Assembly (NCBI RefSeq): GCF_018991925.1
Contig: NW_024724309.1
Coordinates: 201,501-265,500 of the forward strand
DNA: 64,000 nt
Direction: 5' to 3'
From: Homarus americanus
Taxonomy: Eukaryota; Arthropoda; Malacostraca; Decapoda; Nephropidae
Numbering within the stretch: position 1 is the first letter of the stretch; every line of letters begins with the position of its first letter. Shown here in pieces: positions 1 through 12,180 of the stretch. Position numbers and translations under genes: made by a program. A model generated the notes under the pieces. It ran no database searches. It was given only the letters and a program-made list of their open reading frames with translations, and had not been told where the DNA came from.

Positions 1-160
1 TCCTTTCCATTCTCTCCTTTCTCCTCTCTCTCACTCTCCTCCCTCGTCCCCACTTTCTCTCTCCCCTTCTCCCTCCTCTCCTTTCCTCTCCCCTTCTCTC
101 CCCCTTCTCCCTTCGTCACCATTCTCCTCTTCCTCTTCCCTTCTCTATCTCTTTCTCAGG
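1..160. repeat. Polypyrimidine tract
   Basis: Almost pure C/T on the + strand with irregular TCTCC and CCCTT words. It has no coding features and continues off the left edge of the window. Confidence 0.8.
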
Positions 161-205
161 GTCATTGCATTTTCAGTTCATTTCATAGGTTCAGAAACAT
201 TAATA

Positions 206-335
206 GAGGTACATATATACAGTAAGTTCAGGTACAAATTCAGGTACAGGTATAAGTACAGGTACATGCATAGGTACAAGCATAGGTACAGGTACACGCA
301 TAGGTACAGGTACACGTATAGGCACAGGTAAACAT
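206..335. repeat. Degenerate GGTACA tandem repeat
   Basis: About 15 imperfect copies of a 6-8 bp word (AGGTACA, AGGTATA, GCATAGGTACA) follow one another. This is a short decayed minisatellite. Confidence 0.7.
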
Positions 336-340
336 ACAAC

Positions 341-1328
341 ATGGCTTATTGGTTACAGACTTCAAAATTAAATTAGTACACAATGAAATTAAAGCTGGAT
401 GATCATTAACATCTTCCGTATGACAACTCTTTCGTCTGTTGGCTCAATAACAACTACCCAACCACACAGCCAAGACGAACAACAATTCTTATGCTATCTA
501 GAGACGCCAGGACGAGTCATTCGTTTAAACTACGTCTCAAAGCTTAGAATTAATATGACATCGAATTTACCTCGACACTTGACACAGAAAATAATAAATA
601 AATTTTTTATGTCCCTTCTTTATAAAGCAAAATATTTCCCTTTTTTGGGAGGATTTTTTTTAAGTCTAGCGAACGACCAATGACTGACTCTTGATACCGT
701 AGTCAGTGTCAGTCTGTACATGAACGAGGCCACGACCGAGTAATGTTTTCCTCTGGTCTAGTCGACATCTATCCGGATTAACTTGCAGGAACGCTGGCAG
801 GGGGATGGAAAACATATCGTTCACCCTCCGCGATATCTAAAAGAGAGTGAGAGGCTTACGGGATTAATGGTCAGCTGGTTGTGCCGAGTTGTGGGAGACT
901 AATGGGCTTACAGGATTCGTTTGTTTTGATGATAAGCCAGTTAGAATAATTGTGAATTTTATTAGAACGACAAAAAAAAGAAAAAAAAAAGAACATGTAA
1001 TCTCTTCCTCTGTCGTATTGTCTGTAATCCAGTTATGTCCCGTGGTGGGCTTAAGACACATATTGTATCTCCCGTCTGTTAGGTTGAAATAATCTGGGGA
1101 CTGACCAGACTCGGCTCTCAGACTCCTCATGTAAATTAGTTAAAGTCCAAAAGCATGAGTTCCACATTGATGAGTCGGACATGCACGTGTGAATCGACGA
1201 ATCAGTTATACATCAGGTGTTATCGGCCACGGCTAACACCTGGACTGGGGACAAAGATGTGTTTAATTAGGAAGAAAAATACACTAAGGTTCTTCTTGGT
1301 ATTTGTGTACTGCAGGGGAACGAATATA

Positions 1329-1330
<2 letters not shown>
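341..1330. other. Non-coding interval, nothing recognised
   Basis: Unique-looking sequence with short open frames in several phases, none showing a known domain or splice-consistent structure. I see no gene here. Confidence 0.5.
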
Positions 1331-1415
<85 letters not shown>

Positions 1416-1429
1416 ACACACACACACAC
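1331..1429. repeat. (CA)n microsatellite
   Basis: An uninterrupted CA run of nearly 100 bp with one CAGA interruption near 1411. The long open frames across it are Thr-His or Cys-Val artefacts. Confidence 0.97.
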
Positions 1430-1538
1430 TGCCTCAGCTGGCATCATTTGGTTTCTTCTTGAATAATTTCTTCTCATATTTTTCTTCACCACAGACGAGT
1501 GAACCTAAAGAATACCATGATTATAGTTTGGGTCTTTT

Positions 1539-1670
1539 CTCCCACTAGCGCCAGGGAAAGAGTGAATGTCGTCTCCCACTCATGCCAAGGATGGAGTAAG
1601 TGACTTATTTCGCGAGTGCCAAAGAAGAATTGAGCGCCTTCTCCCGGTGGTGCCAGGGAAAGAGTAAGTA
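1539..1670. repeat. Short 33-35 bp minisatellite, about 4 copies
   Basis: Four diverged units, three of them beginning CTCCC, share the core TGCCAGGGAAAGAGT (variants CGCCAGGGAAAGAGT, TGCCAAGGATGGAGT and TGCCAAAGAAGAATT). Confidence 0.6.
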
Positions 1671-1984
1671 GGGCTGTGAGCAGAGGCTTACATAATGAAT
1701 GGCTGCCATGAAGCCAGACGGAGCGCCGCGCTGTTGCCACATCACACATACAAATTGAATCATCAATTTCCAGGGGGATGTGGAACCCCGCCATTGACTC
1801 CATTTACCAATATTAATGTTATATACGGATAAGTTGAGCTGTAGGGCACGATAAAAACTCCCATATATATGTAAAAATATATAAATGGATAGAGAGACAG
1901 ATAAAGGGTGTGTATAGAAGTGTTAATGAACAGATGATCAGGCAGAGAGAAGATCAGGGTCGCCTGGGGGTGATGTGGCTATAC

Positions 1985-2467
<483 letters not shown>

Positions 2468-2708
2468 TCCCTCCCATACCAACCCCCTACCCACTCCCTC
2501 ATTCCTAATACCTCTTTCCTTTCCTCATTCCAACATTCCTATTTAAATTGGTCATTCCCAATTCCAGACGGTTGGAGGCATTAACCAGCCATACCCAATT
2601 TTGTAGAGTCTCTCTCCCATGTCTGTTTCATATTCAATCTACGTCAAATGTCACTCATAGAACGACACTCTCAATGCAAATAGGAATTCAATGATAGATG
2701 ATGCGACC

Positions 2709-2777
2709 TGTGTGTGTGTGTGTGTGTGTGTGTGTCAACGCAAAGGGAATAAAAGTGTGTGTTTCTCTATATTCGCT

Positions 2778-2832
<55 letters not shown>
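2709..2832. repeat. (GT)n and (CT)n microsatellites
   Basis: A GT run (about 2709-2734) and a CT run (about 2782-2832), separated by about 45 bp. Confidence 0.95.
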
Positions 2833-2835
<3 letters not shown>

Positions 2836-2950
2836 CATTGAAAACTCTAATTGTTGGAGTCCATTAGGGAGAAGGGACCTATATGTTGGCGGTACACTCG
2901 TCAAATAATCCTCATTCAACATATTGGCACGATTGCAGGTCCAAATGGGC

Positions 2951-3040
2951 CCTAACCTAATCGACCCTAACCTAACCTAACATAACCTAACATAACCCAC
3001 CAAAACCTAACCTAACCTAACCTAAAGCTAACCTAAACTA
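2951..3040. repeat. CCTAA telomere-type pentamer block
   Basis: Degenerate CCTAA array (complement of TTAGG, the arthropod telomere unit) with CATAACC and AAGCTAACC variants. It is interstitial, with unique sequence on both sides. Confidence 0.85.
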
Positions 3041-3518
3041 ATCAGCTCTAATATGAGACTATCCTGCATCATCATATATTCTGGGGGAGTAATTATGACC
3101 TCGTTAATGGTATAATATATTAGAATAAATACCCAACAAATTCACAGGAGTAGAGACCCTCCCCTCTCTCCCTCCCCCTTCTATCATATATATTCCCCAT
3201 GGTACCTGGATCCCCCCTCCCTCCCCCTCTGTTTACATCTGGTTCTCTGTCCAGGTAAAAACACGCTAAGTCCTATCACCCGTCTCGTGCCTCTGCCAGA
3301 TATTTTAACCACTTATGTAATTAAGTCTTCAGGTTTAGGGTAACTCGTACGATTATTTATGTTAAATGTAGGGGCGTCAACCGGGGGATAATTATGGTCA
3401 TGGCAGCCCCCCACTTAGTTCCCGTGTTTATGGGGGGGCGACGGCCATCTTGACACTTTCCCAGAACTCATTGGGTTCGCTGAGATTCCTTTATGATAAT
3501 ACAGTAGACTCATTTTCC

Positions 3519-3549
<31 letters not shown>

Positions 3550-4137
3550 GAGATAGATAGGTAGATAGATGAAACACTCGCCTCCCACCCTAAGGTAAAA
3601 ATGGGACCTAAGTATACAGTTGAGGAAATAAGAGCAATAGAGTGCAGGGTCTTTATCTTGTGACGTCACCAATACAGGTATAAACAGTCAGTGGGAGAAG
3701 GACTTAATTAGCCGCCAGGTGTCTGTATTTATCTACCTGACCAGACAAATTATAGGTATATCACTAATTATATTGATGCATCGTCATAACGTAGTATAAT
3801 TATTTGTGGTAAAGTGATGAATTATATATAGATACAAAAATATATAATCTGTCTGGTATGTACCGTGGTTAAGGAAGTAATTATAGGGGGATATCGATAT
3901 ATTAAATTATACTAAACAGAAACTCCCTGAAGCAGTATATTCTGTATAAGAAAACAAACTCCTATGTATTTTGTTTATACTTCACTGTATCTTATATAAT
4001 TTGTCTTATTTTATACTTGTCATTTATAATAATACAAATTATATTAATTCCTATATAATTTAATACTTTATAACCATTAAGGTAACAAATTTTATTATCA
4101 CGATTATCATTTAATCATCGTTCGTATCCTTATTTTA
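3041..4137. other. AT-rich interval with (ATAG)n microsatellite
   Basis: No gene is seen. The interval contains an ATAG tetranucleotide array at 3520-3570 with two single-base variants, and AT-rich sequence from 3730 to 4130. Confidence 0.6.
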
Positions 4138-4500
4138 AATCTACTGTACCCACTAATCTACCCGTCTACCACAACTATTATCACTTATCTACCCGTCTAC
4201 CACAACTATTACCACTAATCTACCCGTCTACCACAACTATTACCACCAATCTACCCGTCTACCACAACTATTACCACTAACTTACCCGTCTACCACAACT
4301 ATTACCACTAATCTACCGTCTACCACAACTATTATCACTAATCTACCAGTCTACCACAACTATTACCACTAATCTACCCGTCTACCACAACTATTACCAC
4401 TAATCTACCCGTCTACCACAACTATTACCACTAATCTACCCGTCTACCACAACTATTATCACTAATCTACCCGTCTACCACAACTATCACCATCCCGTTC
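4138..4500. repeat. 31-bp minisatellite, about 12 copies
   Basis: Direct tandem units of 31 bp built from CTACCCGTCTACCACAAC plus TATTACCACTAAT. Copies differ by single substitutions (TATTATC, CTTACCC, one CTACCGT deletion). The unit is followed by CCCA-rich sequence to about 4790. Confidence 0.95.
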
Positions 4501-5204
4501 CCGTCTACCACACCATCACTCTACCCAAACCCACCCACCCACCCACTAACCCACCCACTCCACCCACTAACCCACCCACCCACCCACCTGCCCACCCACC
4601 TGCCTGCCCACCCGCCCATCATCTACGCCAGAAAACAAACACTCCCACTACACCACCATCACCTGCTCCTGTCAGTCACTCCATATATCACTCAACCAAA
4701 TGCCCAATCATCTCCCCGTCGCCACCCACACCCACCCACCCACACACCCACACACACCCACACACACACCCACACACACACATCTGCCCTCCCTGCCATG
4801 CATCACAGATCAAGTGCATCAAAACTATTATTTATTCGCATGATGAAAATGTATTGTGACAGATGAATATTACATTATGAGGTTAAGTCGATGCTCTTGT
4901 AAAATGGATAATATAAATGTAATTGTGTGTAAGTGTATGTGTGTGTGTGTGTGTAGCGACGTAATGCGGACAAATTCACACCATTCTTTTAAATCTGTAG
5001 CTCATACACCACAGCTTATGCCCCTCTCACACACACACAGTGACCTTTACAACACAGTGTTAGTAAACGTGGTGAATCATAACACACTGTAGGATAATTA
5101 TCTTCACTCACGGATGCTCGATAAGACTAAGAGAGCTTCCTGTGCCTGACATACTCTCTCTTATCACATATCATCTGGCATCCTGTACTGTATGTAACAC
5201 CAAG

Positions 5205-5530
5205 CTCCCAACAAGTAACACCAAGCACCCTACATGTAGCATCAAGCACCCTACATGTAGCACCAAGCACCCTACATGTAGCACCAAGCACCCTACATGT
5301 AGCATCAAGCACCCTACACGTAGCACCAAGCACCCTACATGTAGCATCAAGCACCCTTCAAGTAGCATCAAGCTCCCTACAAGTAGCATTACGCTCCCAA
5401 CAAGTAGCACCAAGCTCCACACACGTAGCATCAAATTCCTTACACGTAACACCAAGCTCCCTACACGTAGCATTAAGTTCCATACAAGTAGCAGCATGCT
5501 CCCTACACGTAGCATCAAACTCCCTACACA
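5205..5530. repeat. 21-bp minisatellite with palindromic core
   Basis: About 15 tandem 21-bp units carry the core AAGCACCCTACATGTAGC. CTACATGTAG is a perfect 10-bp palindrome in the left copies and degrades to CTACAAGTAG or CTACACGTAG on the right. Because 21 is a multiple of 3, long heptad-repeat frames stay open on both strands. I treat these as artefacts. Confidence 0.93.
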
Positions 5531-5545
5531 CAAGGCAGTTCAGTA

Positions 5546-5550
<5 letters not shown>

Positions 5551-5598
<48 letters not shown>
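5551..5598. repeat. (GA)n microsatellite
   Basis: Pure GA dinucleotide run directly after the 21-bp minisatellite. Confidence 0.95.
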
Positions 5599-5599
<1 letters not shown>

Positions 5600-5944
5600 A
5601 TAAATAATATACACCACATCAATAAATTTCATACATTCATCTTTAACACCGTGAGAACTCCTTCAATAAATTCTAATACACTAAAAAACTATATCCAGCT
5701 AATTCCTACTAATTCCACTTTCTCCCTCGCCCACACACACCAGCTGAACATTAAGCTGGGAATTCTAAGGACAATTTAATAAGCTAAAAGCCGACTTAAG
5801 TTCCGGGCAGCTGAGATAATGGCGCTTGTTGAAAAATTATTGCAAGTTAATGTTGAGGAGACAGATGTGGCCCACTGCTGGGACTAAGCACATTTATAGT
5901 GTGTGTGTGTGTGTGTGTGTGTGTGTTTCCAGGCAGGAAAAAAG

Positions 5945-6842
5945 GTGTCGGCAGCTTCCATTACTGAACTTCAATATGCAGACCTACGCGACCTACAGGA
6001 GATGCGTATGCACACTTCGGCCTTGAGGTGAATGTACGTAAGACTCAGGTTGTTCTTCAGCCTGCCCCTGGTTCAGACACACCTCCACCATCCATCCAGC
6101 CTAACGGTACTACCCTCTCTAATGCTACCCACTTTCGGTATCTCGTCTCTCACCTGTCCACTACCGCGGACATAGATGAAGAGATTCAACTTCGGATCAA
6201 ATGTGCATCTCAAGCCTTTGGCAGACTCCGAAACCATGTCTTCAGCTGTTGGGAGCTGAAATTATCTACAAAGTTGCACGTATATCTAGCAGTGGTCCTC
6301 CCCACCCTGCTATATGGCAGCGAGACATGGGTCACATACAGGAGGCACCTCAAGGCACTTGAAAACTTTCACCAACGTAGTCTACTGTACATACCATCCT
6401 CCGAGTTCGCTGAGAAGACAAGAGAACAAATGCTACCATTATCCATGAACAACTACGTTGGACTGGCTATGTTACCCGCATGGACGACAGTAGGCTGGCA
6501 AAGCAGCTACTTTACAGTCACCTAACGAATAGTAAACGTAACGCTGGCGGGCAACGGAAAAGGTATAAGAATAGTCTTAAGACAAACCTGAAAATGTGCC
6601 AAATCGACTCCCTCACCTGGGGGACGATTACTCCACACCGTAACGCTTGGAGGAGCACCACACGAGAAGGTGTCAACACTTTCGAGTTAGCCCGACCGCA
6701 TGCCGAGGCAGACAAGCGCCAACGCGTGAAAGATGGTGCCACCGCCCCTCCCACACTGGATGTAGCCCTCCATATATGCAACATCTGTGAACGACCCTGC
6801 AGGTCCCGTATCGGACTCTCCAGTCGCCTCAAAACTCATTAA
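5945..6842 (+). pseudogene. LINE reverse transcriptase, C-terminal fragment (frameshifted)
   Basis: Remnant of the single long ORF of a non-LTR retrotransposon, of the type often mis-annotated as a craniofacial-development-protein-2-like gene. The fragment begins near 5958 with ITELQYAD, the catalytic Y-A-D-D box cut after the first D. A deletion then jumps to AYAHFGLEVNVRKTQVV (frame of 6028), and the thumb region follows with LYGSETWVTYRRHLKALE and FHQRSLLYI. Near 6480 the reading moves to another frame, giving MDDSRLAKQLLYSHLT, GGQRKRYKNSLKTNLK, EGVNTFELARPHAEADKRQR and the C-terminal zinc-knuckle-like CNICERPCRSRIGLSSRLKTH ending at 6842. The N-terminal endonuclease and most of the RT palm are absent, so this is a 5'-truncated dead copy. 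The endonuclease fragment at 24225-25790 appears to be the other end of the same family. Confidence 0.88.
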
Positions 6843-7252
6843 TGAAGGTGACATCCCTAATAACTCATATCATTGTATTATAGCTGGATGACAGCAAAGT
6901 AGAAGTAGAAGTAGTAGTGTGTGTGTGTGTGTGTATGTTTCTCTCTTTTCCTCATTCTCTTTCCCTTTCTCTCGCTGAAGGTATTATCATTAGCTACAAC
7001 CCACAAGCATGTCCTGCATCTGTCCCCCTTCCCCCACCCTCGCTCTCCTTCCCTTTCCCCCTCACGGCACTACTTCTCTCCTTCCACCCTCTCCTACACT
7101 CCCCCTTCCTCCCTCCCTACCTCCCTCATCCACACGGAATGATGGGTAAAAAAACAAAATGAAACAGTCTCAATGAACAAGTCTCCTGAAGGTGGTGTTG
7201 CCCCTCTATACCCCCCTTCCCCCCCACGACCCTCACCCCATCCCCCACTGAG

Positions 7253-7430
7253 CTAATCTAGGTCCATTGTGGCACCAACTAGGCCTAGGTCCATTGTGGC
7301 TCCAACTAGGCCTAGGTCCATTGTGGCACCAACTAGGCCTAGGTCCATTGTGGCACCAACTAGGCCTAGGTCCATTGTGGCACCAACTAGGCCTAGGTCC
7401 ATTGTGGCACCAACTAGGCCTAGGTCCACA
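7253..7430. repeat. 27-bp minisatellite with CTAGGCCTAG palindrome
   Basis: Six to seven nearly identical 27-bp units containing ACTAGGCCTAGGTCCATTGT. Each carries the 10-bp palindrome CTAGGCCTAG. Near-identity between copies suggests recent expansion. The length is a multiple of 3, which keeps 9-residue repeat frames open on both strands. These are not taken as genes. Confidence 0.95.
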
Positions 7431-7699
7431 CACACACTGTTGACAACACAATGTAAACACAACACAACACACCACAGGAAACACAAAGAGAGTGGCTTAT
7501 TGTTCTTAATCCTCCTGCATAGAATTTCCCCCTCGTATTTTATTTCCCGCTTCGAATGTAGGGGGAAAAAAAATCTTAACTCAAAAACAGATTCTAATTT
7601 TTTTTTGACAATTTGTTGACTAATAGTGGCGCTGAGGTAATGATCGAGGGTTGTTTTAGAAGGTTGAAAGGTGCCGCGAGTACTCTGATCGTGAATAGA

Positions 7700-7915
7700 G
7701 GTCATCGTATGGAAAGGGTTAAGTCATCGTACTCAAGGGGTAAAGTTATCTTACTCAAAGGATAAATTGTTGTATTCAAGGGGTAAATTATTGTACTCAA
7801 GGGGTTAAATCATCGTACTCAAGGGGTAAAGTTATCGTACTTAAGGGGTTAATTCACCGTACTCAAGGGGTAAAGTCATCGTACTCAAGGGATTAAGCAC
7901 TCAAGGGGTTAGCTA
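7700..7915. repeat. 22-bp minisatellite, about 10 copies
   Basis: Tandem copies of a unit containing CGTACTCAAGGGGTAAAGT, with variants TTGTACTCAAGG, CTTACTCAAAGG and GGGGTTAA. More diverged than the neighbouring 27-bp array. Confidence 0.9.
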
Positions 7916-7961
7916 TGTCAGTAAGGTAATGACCGCTAAATTACATCAAAGAAATCCGTAA

Positions 7962-7965
<4 letters not shown>

Positions 7966-8022
<57 letters not shown>

Positions 8023-8430
8023 AGTTAACAATCACGTCACGGCAGTTCACTCATTAATCACTAAGTAACCAACGTGATTGAAACCAGAACTATTACGTCA
8101 GACCCCTGTTGGTGACGTCATACAAGAGGGAGAGATTTATGATAGAACACTTGTGTTAGGTTAGGTTAGGAGCTACTGTGAAAGATTGGTTTTCGTAGTA
8201 GTTGTAGTAGTGGTAGTGCTGGTAGTAGTAATGGTTGCTGTTGTTGTGGTTGTGGTGGTAGTGGTGGTTGTGGTGGTAGTGGTAGTGGTGGTGGTAGTGG
8301 TGGTGGTAATGGTAGTTCTGGTGTTAGTAGTAGTGGTTGGTGGTGGTGTTGATGGTGGTAGTGGTCGTGTTGATGGTGGTAGTGGTGGTGGTTGATGGTA
8401 GTGGTAATACACACACACACACACACACAA
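7966..8430. repeat. (CT)n, (GGT)n and (CA)n microsatellites
   Basis: A CT run (7966-8017) is followed, after unique sequence, by a GTT/GGT/AGT trinucleotide array (about 8195-8400) and a short CA run (8407-8430). The Val/Thr-rich frames over the array are artefacts. Confidence 0.95.
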
Positions 8431-8933
8431 TATCATACAAGGGAATATTTACTCACGAGTTCTCCTCTTAATCAACTAGGCCACAGAGCCTTATCTTCCC
8501 CCCACACATCCTCCCTCCCTCACATAAACCTTACAACCCCTAATAATAAAGCAGGCAGTCTCAAATCACATGATCCTCAGACTACGCCAACCCACATTGT
8601 TCAACACCCTATTGAAACATGATGAATGGCAAGATGTGCCTACGGGGAAAAAGGAAAAAAAAAGAGACGTGAATGGAAGAATTGTGTCAGCATTATCCTC
8701 AAGCTTGCCTTTTCTTTTGTCAATCTCTCAGTTAGACAGGATGGCGTTTTTAATATTCACCTCACCACCACGTAATGCAAGTAAGATTACCCGGACGGAC
8801 AGACATTCATCGCCAGGAGGTGAAGCCTTTTGTGTCAAATTTCATCATCTTTTCGGGGTATGTTTTTCAAAAGATGAATCAGATCAAGGAATTGTGGGCG
8901 GAATATTAATTTTTTTTTTTTTTTGGGGGGGTC

Positions 8934-9000
8934 ATGTGAAGATTAGACACCCCCCAGCTGATTTCACCTGATGATTGAACATTCCAACGTTACCTGAGGG
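8934..9000 (+). repeat. Solitary arm of a foldback MITE
   Basis: Resembles the left arm of the palindromic element at 58979-59123. It begins CATGTGAAGATTAGACACC, continues GATTTCACCTGATGATTGAAC and ends CCAACGTTACCTGAGGGGAA. The pentamer array at 9010-9470 starts immediately after it, where the second arm would be expected. Confidence 0.65.
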
Positions 9001-9009
9001 GAAAGGGTT

Positions 9010-9472
9010 ATGTTAGGTCTGATTATGTTATGTTATGTTATGTTATGTTACGTTACGTTATGTTACGTTATGTTATGCTATGTTACGTTATGTTATGTTA
9101 CGTTATGTTATGTTATGTTATGTTACGTTATGTTATGTTACGTTATGTTATGTTACGTTATGTTATGTTACGTTACGTTATGTTATGTTACGTTATGTTA
9201 TGTTACGTTATGTTATTATGTTACGTTATGTTATGTTACGTTATGTTATGTTATGTTATGTTATGTTACGTTACGTTATGTTACGTTATGTTATGCTATG
9301 TTACGTTATGTTATGTTACGTTATGTTATGTTATGTTATGTTACGTTATGTTATGTTACGTTATGTTATGTTACGTTATGTTATGTTACGTTACGTTATG
9401 TTATGTTACGTTATGTTATGTTACGTTATGTTATGTTACGTTACGTTATGTTATGTTACGTTATGTTAGTGT
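9010..9472. repeat. GTTAT/GTTAC pentamer array with internal duplication
   Basis: About 90 pentamers of GTTAY. The order of T and C variants, including one GCTAT variant, is the same from 9051 to 9215 as from 9269 to 9433. A 165-bp block has therefore been copied with a 218-bp offset. The three open + strand frames are artefacts of a pentamer lacking in-frame stops. Confidence 0.97.
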
Positions 9473-9479
9473 ATTAAAT

Positions 9480-10137
9480 TAAAGATAATTATCCCATAAA
9501 GTAGTGAATACAAACAAGGTTATAATGAATGTGTATACAAAAATAACACAGTAACAAAGAAGAAGAAAATAATAGAGAAATAAACGGAATAAATATTAAT
9601 ATGTTGCAATGTTATGATAAAGAGTATGTATATAAACAAGCATAAACTATATAAACAAAGGCGAAAATATATATAAACTAGATAGAAGATAAAACTAGAT
9701 AAACTACTAAATATTCATAGCTTGTAATGGTTAGTATTTCCCTTCACTCTCTCTTAATATTTTCTACTCTGGCATAATTTCTAACAAGGAGCAACAGCTT
9801 GTGGTGGGTTTCTGGTCTACACGACACATTAATATTTCATCTCTGGTTCGTGTCGGCCCGCGCCCGTCACAAGGTCTTAGGTGTAATTTCTCTAAAAAAC
9901 TGGAATAAAATAGCAATGGTCTTATAGAAATTGATGTTTATTTTGTATTTTTAATGATATTTTGCTATTTTATGAATGTATACGGTAATGTGTGTTTGAA
10001 TGTTTGAATGTTTTAATAGTGATTTTATGTGAGGTTTGGTGGGTTTAAGTACCGTATGTATTTAATTACGTAGATCTACATGTAATTAATTTTGTACAGT
10101 AATTACATTCTGTACGTTAGAACTGCAAAGAACATTA
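9480..10137. other. AT-rich interval, no gene seen
   Basis: AT-rich sequence with no domain, RNA gene or clear repeat that I can identify. Confidence 0.5.
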
Positions 10138-10320
10138 AGAATTTTTTTTTTGCGGGCTTCATTTGTCCCAGAATTGTATCTCCCACCACCATGTCACGAG
10201 TTCGAGTCATGGCCCGGAAGAGATGTGAGGAAACGTTGTCCAGTGTGAAATTACCAACAGCCCAAACATCTAGTAAACTGATACGTGGCGAAATGAAAAT
10301 AAATAAATAAGTAAATAAAT
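10138..10320 (+). mobile_element. SINE-like retroposon with 7-bp target-site duplication
   Basis: A short insertion bounded by AACATTA on both sides (10131-10137 and 10321-10327). It contains a tRNA-type B-box match AGTTCGAGTC (10199-10208) and ends in an A-rich AAATAAATAAATAAGTAAAT tail. The combination of direct flanking repeat, B box and A-rich tail is what a tRNA-derived SINE leaves. No clear A box is visible, so the 5' part may be degenerate. Confidence 0.55.
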
Positions 10321-10556
10321 AACATTATATTAAATTAAAATATCCTCTCCCGCAGTACAACCTCGATAAACTCAAAGTTATATTTAACATTTAATTATCC
10401 AACTTTGATAAACACAGGAAACACAACGAGAAAGCATGTCGACGTATTGGCCGGATATTTGTGGTATTTAATTACGTGATAAGAAACTGTCGCTGCCACG
10501 CAACCTCTTATCTCCACCAAGAAGGCGCCGGCGTGAAGATATAGATCAACACTTGT

Positions 10557-10692
10557 CTAACCTAACCTAGGCTAACCTAACCTAACCTTACCTAACCTAA
10601 CCTAACCTAACCTTGCCTAACCTAACCTAACCTAACCTAACCTAACCTAACCTAACCTTGCCTAACCTAACCTAACCTAGCCTAACCTAACC
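10557..10692. repeat. CCTAA telomere-type pentamer block
   Basis: About 27 CCTAA units with a few TAGG, CCTTA and CCTTG variants. It is interstitial. Confidence 0.95.
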
Positions 10693-10926
10693 ACAGTATA
10701 AAATTAAGTGAATTACATATAACAAAGTGATATTACATAAAATTAAGTGCTTTAGCGATAGGGTGTGACTATGTTCTCTTACTAATAATAATAACTATCT
10801 ATTTAAACAAGCATAAAACAATATACCTCTATTGTTTAGTATTATTTACTTTATAATAATACCCAATCGACATTTATGTACACATTGTCATAAATTTCTA
10901 GTATTACACTTTAATGTAACAATATT

Positions 10927-10927
<1 letters not shown>

Positions 10928-10959
<32 letters not shown>
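10928..10959. repeat. (CA)n microsatellite
   Basis: Short pure CA run immediately upstream of the LINE fragment at 10967. Confidence 0.95.
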
Positions 10960-10966
10960 CGGAAAA

Positions 10967-11348
10967 AAAAAACTAGAAAAAGTGCAGAAGTGGGCATGCA
11001 AGATTATTCTCTCCGTCTCCCAACTCCACATAACAAGAAGCGTTCAACACACTGACCCTTTTGGCTCTCTCTGACGATCACCACGACCTCATTTTCAAAT
11101 CTGGTGAGAAGTTTCTGCACCATCTTCGACACTGGCTCCTACTTCCACCAGAGATCCCTCGTCCGCGAATTGCTGTTCGATACCACAACTGCATCCATCC
11201 CATACGAGCACTTATTGATCGCTTTAAGAACAGCCCAGTCCCAACCAATGTAAAAAACAACAACTCGTTATCAACCAATTGATTCACTCCCAGCCAATCT
11301 TGCAACCTTTTGCACTGTCACTATGTTGAAATGCCCTGTAGTGTAACC

Positions 11349-11396
<48 letters not shown>
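10967..11396 (+). pseudogene. LINE reverse transcriptase 3' end with (TTA)n tail
   Basis: Decayed C-terminus of a second LINE family. One frame gives LEKVQKWACKIILSVSQLH. A frameshift near 11061 leads into SDDHHDLIFKSGEKFLHHL, then RHWLLLPPEIPRPR and HPIRALIDRFKNSPVPT, with a stop at 11280. The pattern QxxACKIIL, then L-F-K-x-x-E-K, then LLPPE-x-PRPR is typical of RT C-termini of LINEs abundant in decapod genomes. A short 3' UTR follows, and the element ends in a (TTA)n tail (about 11351-11396), the kind of simple-repeat tail expected for CR1/L2-like elements. Confidence 0.8.
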
Positions 11397-11399
11397 AGA

Positions 11400-12180
11400 C
11401 ACACACACACACACACATGACTAAATAAACCCAATAACCAAGTGATAACCAAACACTAACATTAACCTCCCTTTACAATACGTGACAATTTTAACATGGA
11501 AATTAACATAGATAACGTAATATTTCTCCACTACATGACAAACACACACTCGCTGTTTCATCATCTCACATAGAGCTGCTAAAATGTCAAAAGGATCTGA
11601 CCTTCAGCATCTACAGGACGCTCTTCAACGTGTGGAAGAGTCAACGTTAAGGATGTGTTGTAATAGGGGGTGTCATCAGAGCGTCTGTCTGAGTGTTAAG
11701 TACTCCCAAGAACCATCTACTGACTCCTATTATGATTCGTATATGTTGATGTTTGTTGTGGATGGTGAGGGATATTTCTCCCCTTGTTGTGTAGGTTAGA
11801 TTAGATTAGGATTTGTAATTTATTTCTTTAGGTTAGGTTTCTTCAATATATTTTACGTTGGTTTTCGTGATAGTCATCCATCACCTTCCATCACGTCAAC
11901 TATTAATGGGAGACGTGACACTTGTGCACAAATAACTTTCCATGGTCAACTTTATGCTAATTTCCCCTAAAACACTCCTAGGTAAAGGACACGAAAACAC
12001 GCATGAAAAAATACAGAGATAAGAAACACGTATTGTACATAGGAAACAACGAGGGATTTTCTTATAAGTCCGAGATGCAGGGGAGGGGGTGTACCCATGG
12101 GCCATACTGCTGGATATAATGGCAAGTGATGGAAATTTACGAATATTGGAAGTTTGAGACGTCTTTATTTATGGCTTGGG
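11400..12180. other. Non-coding interval
   Basis: Contains a short CA run (11399-11417) and a short TTAGATTAGG patch at 11795-11842. A 71-codon open frame at 11584-11799 matches no family I recognise and has no supporting splice or composition signal. Confidence 0.5.

Noticed and set aside
11584..11799. 71-codon frame beginning MSKGSDLQHLQDALQRVEES
   Set aside because: It has unbiased composition but no recognisable domain, splice sites or context. An isolated frame of this length is expected by chance.
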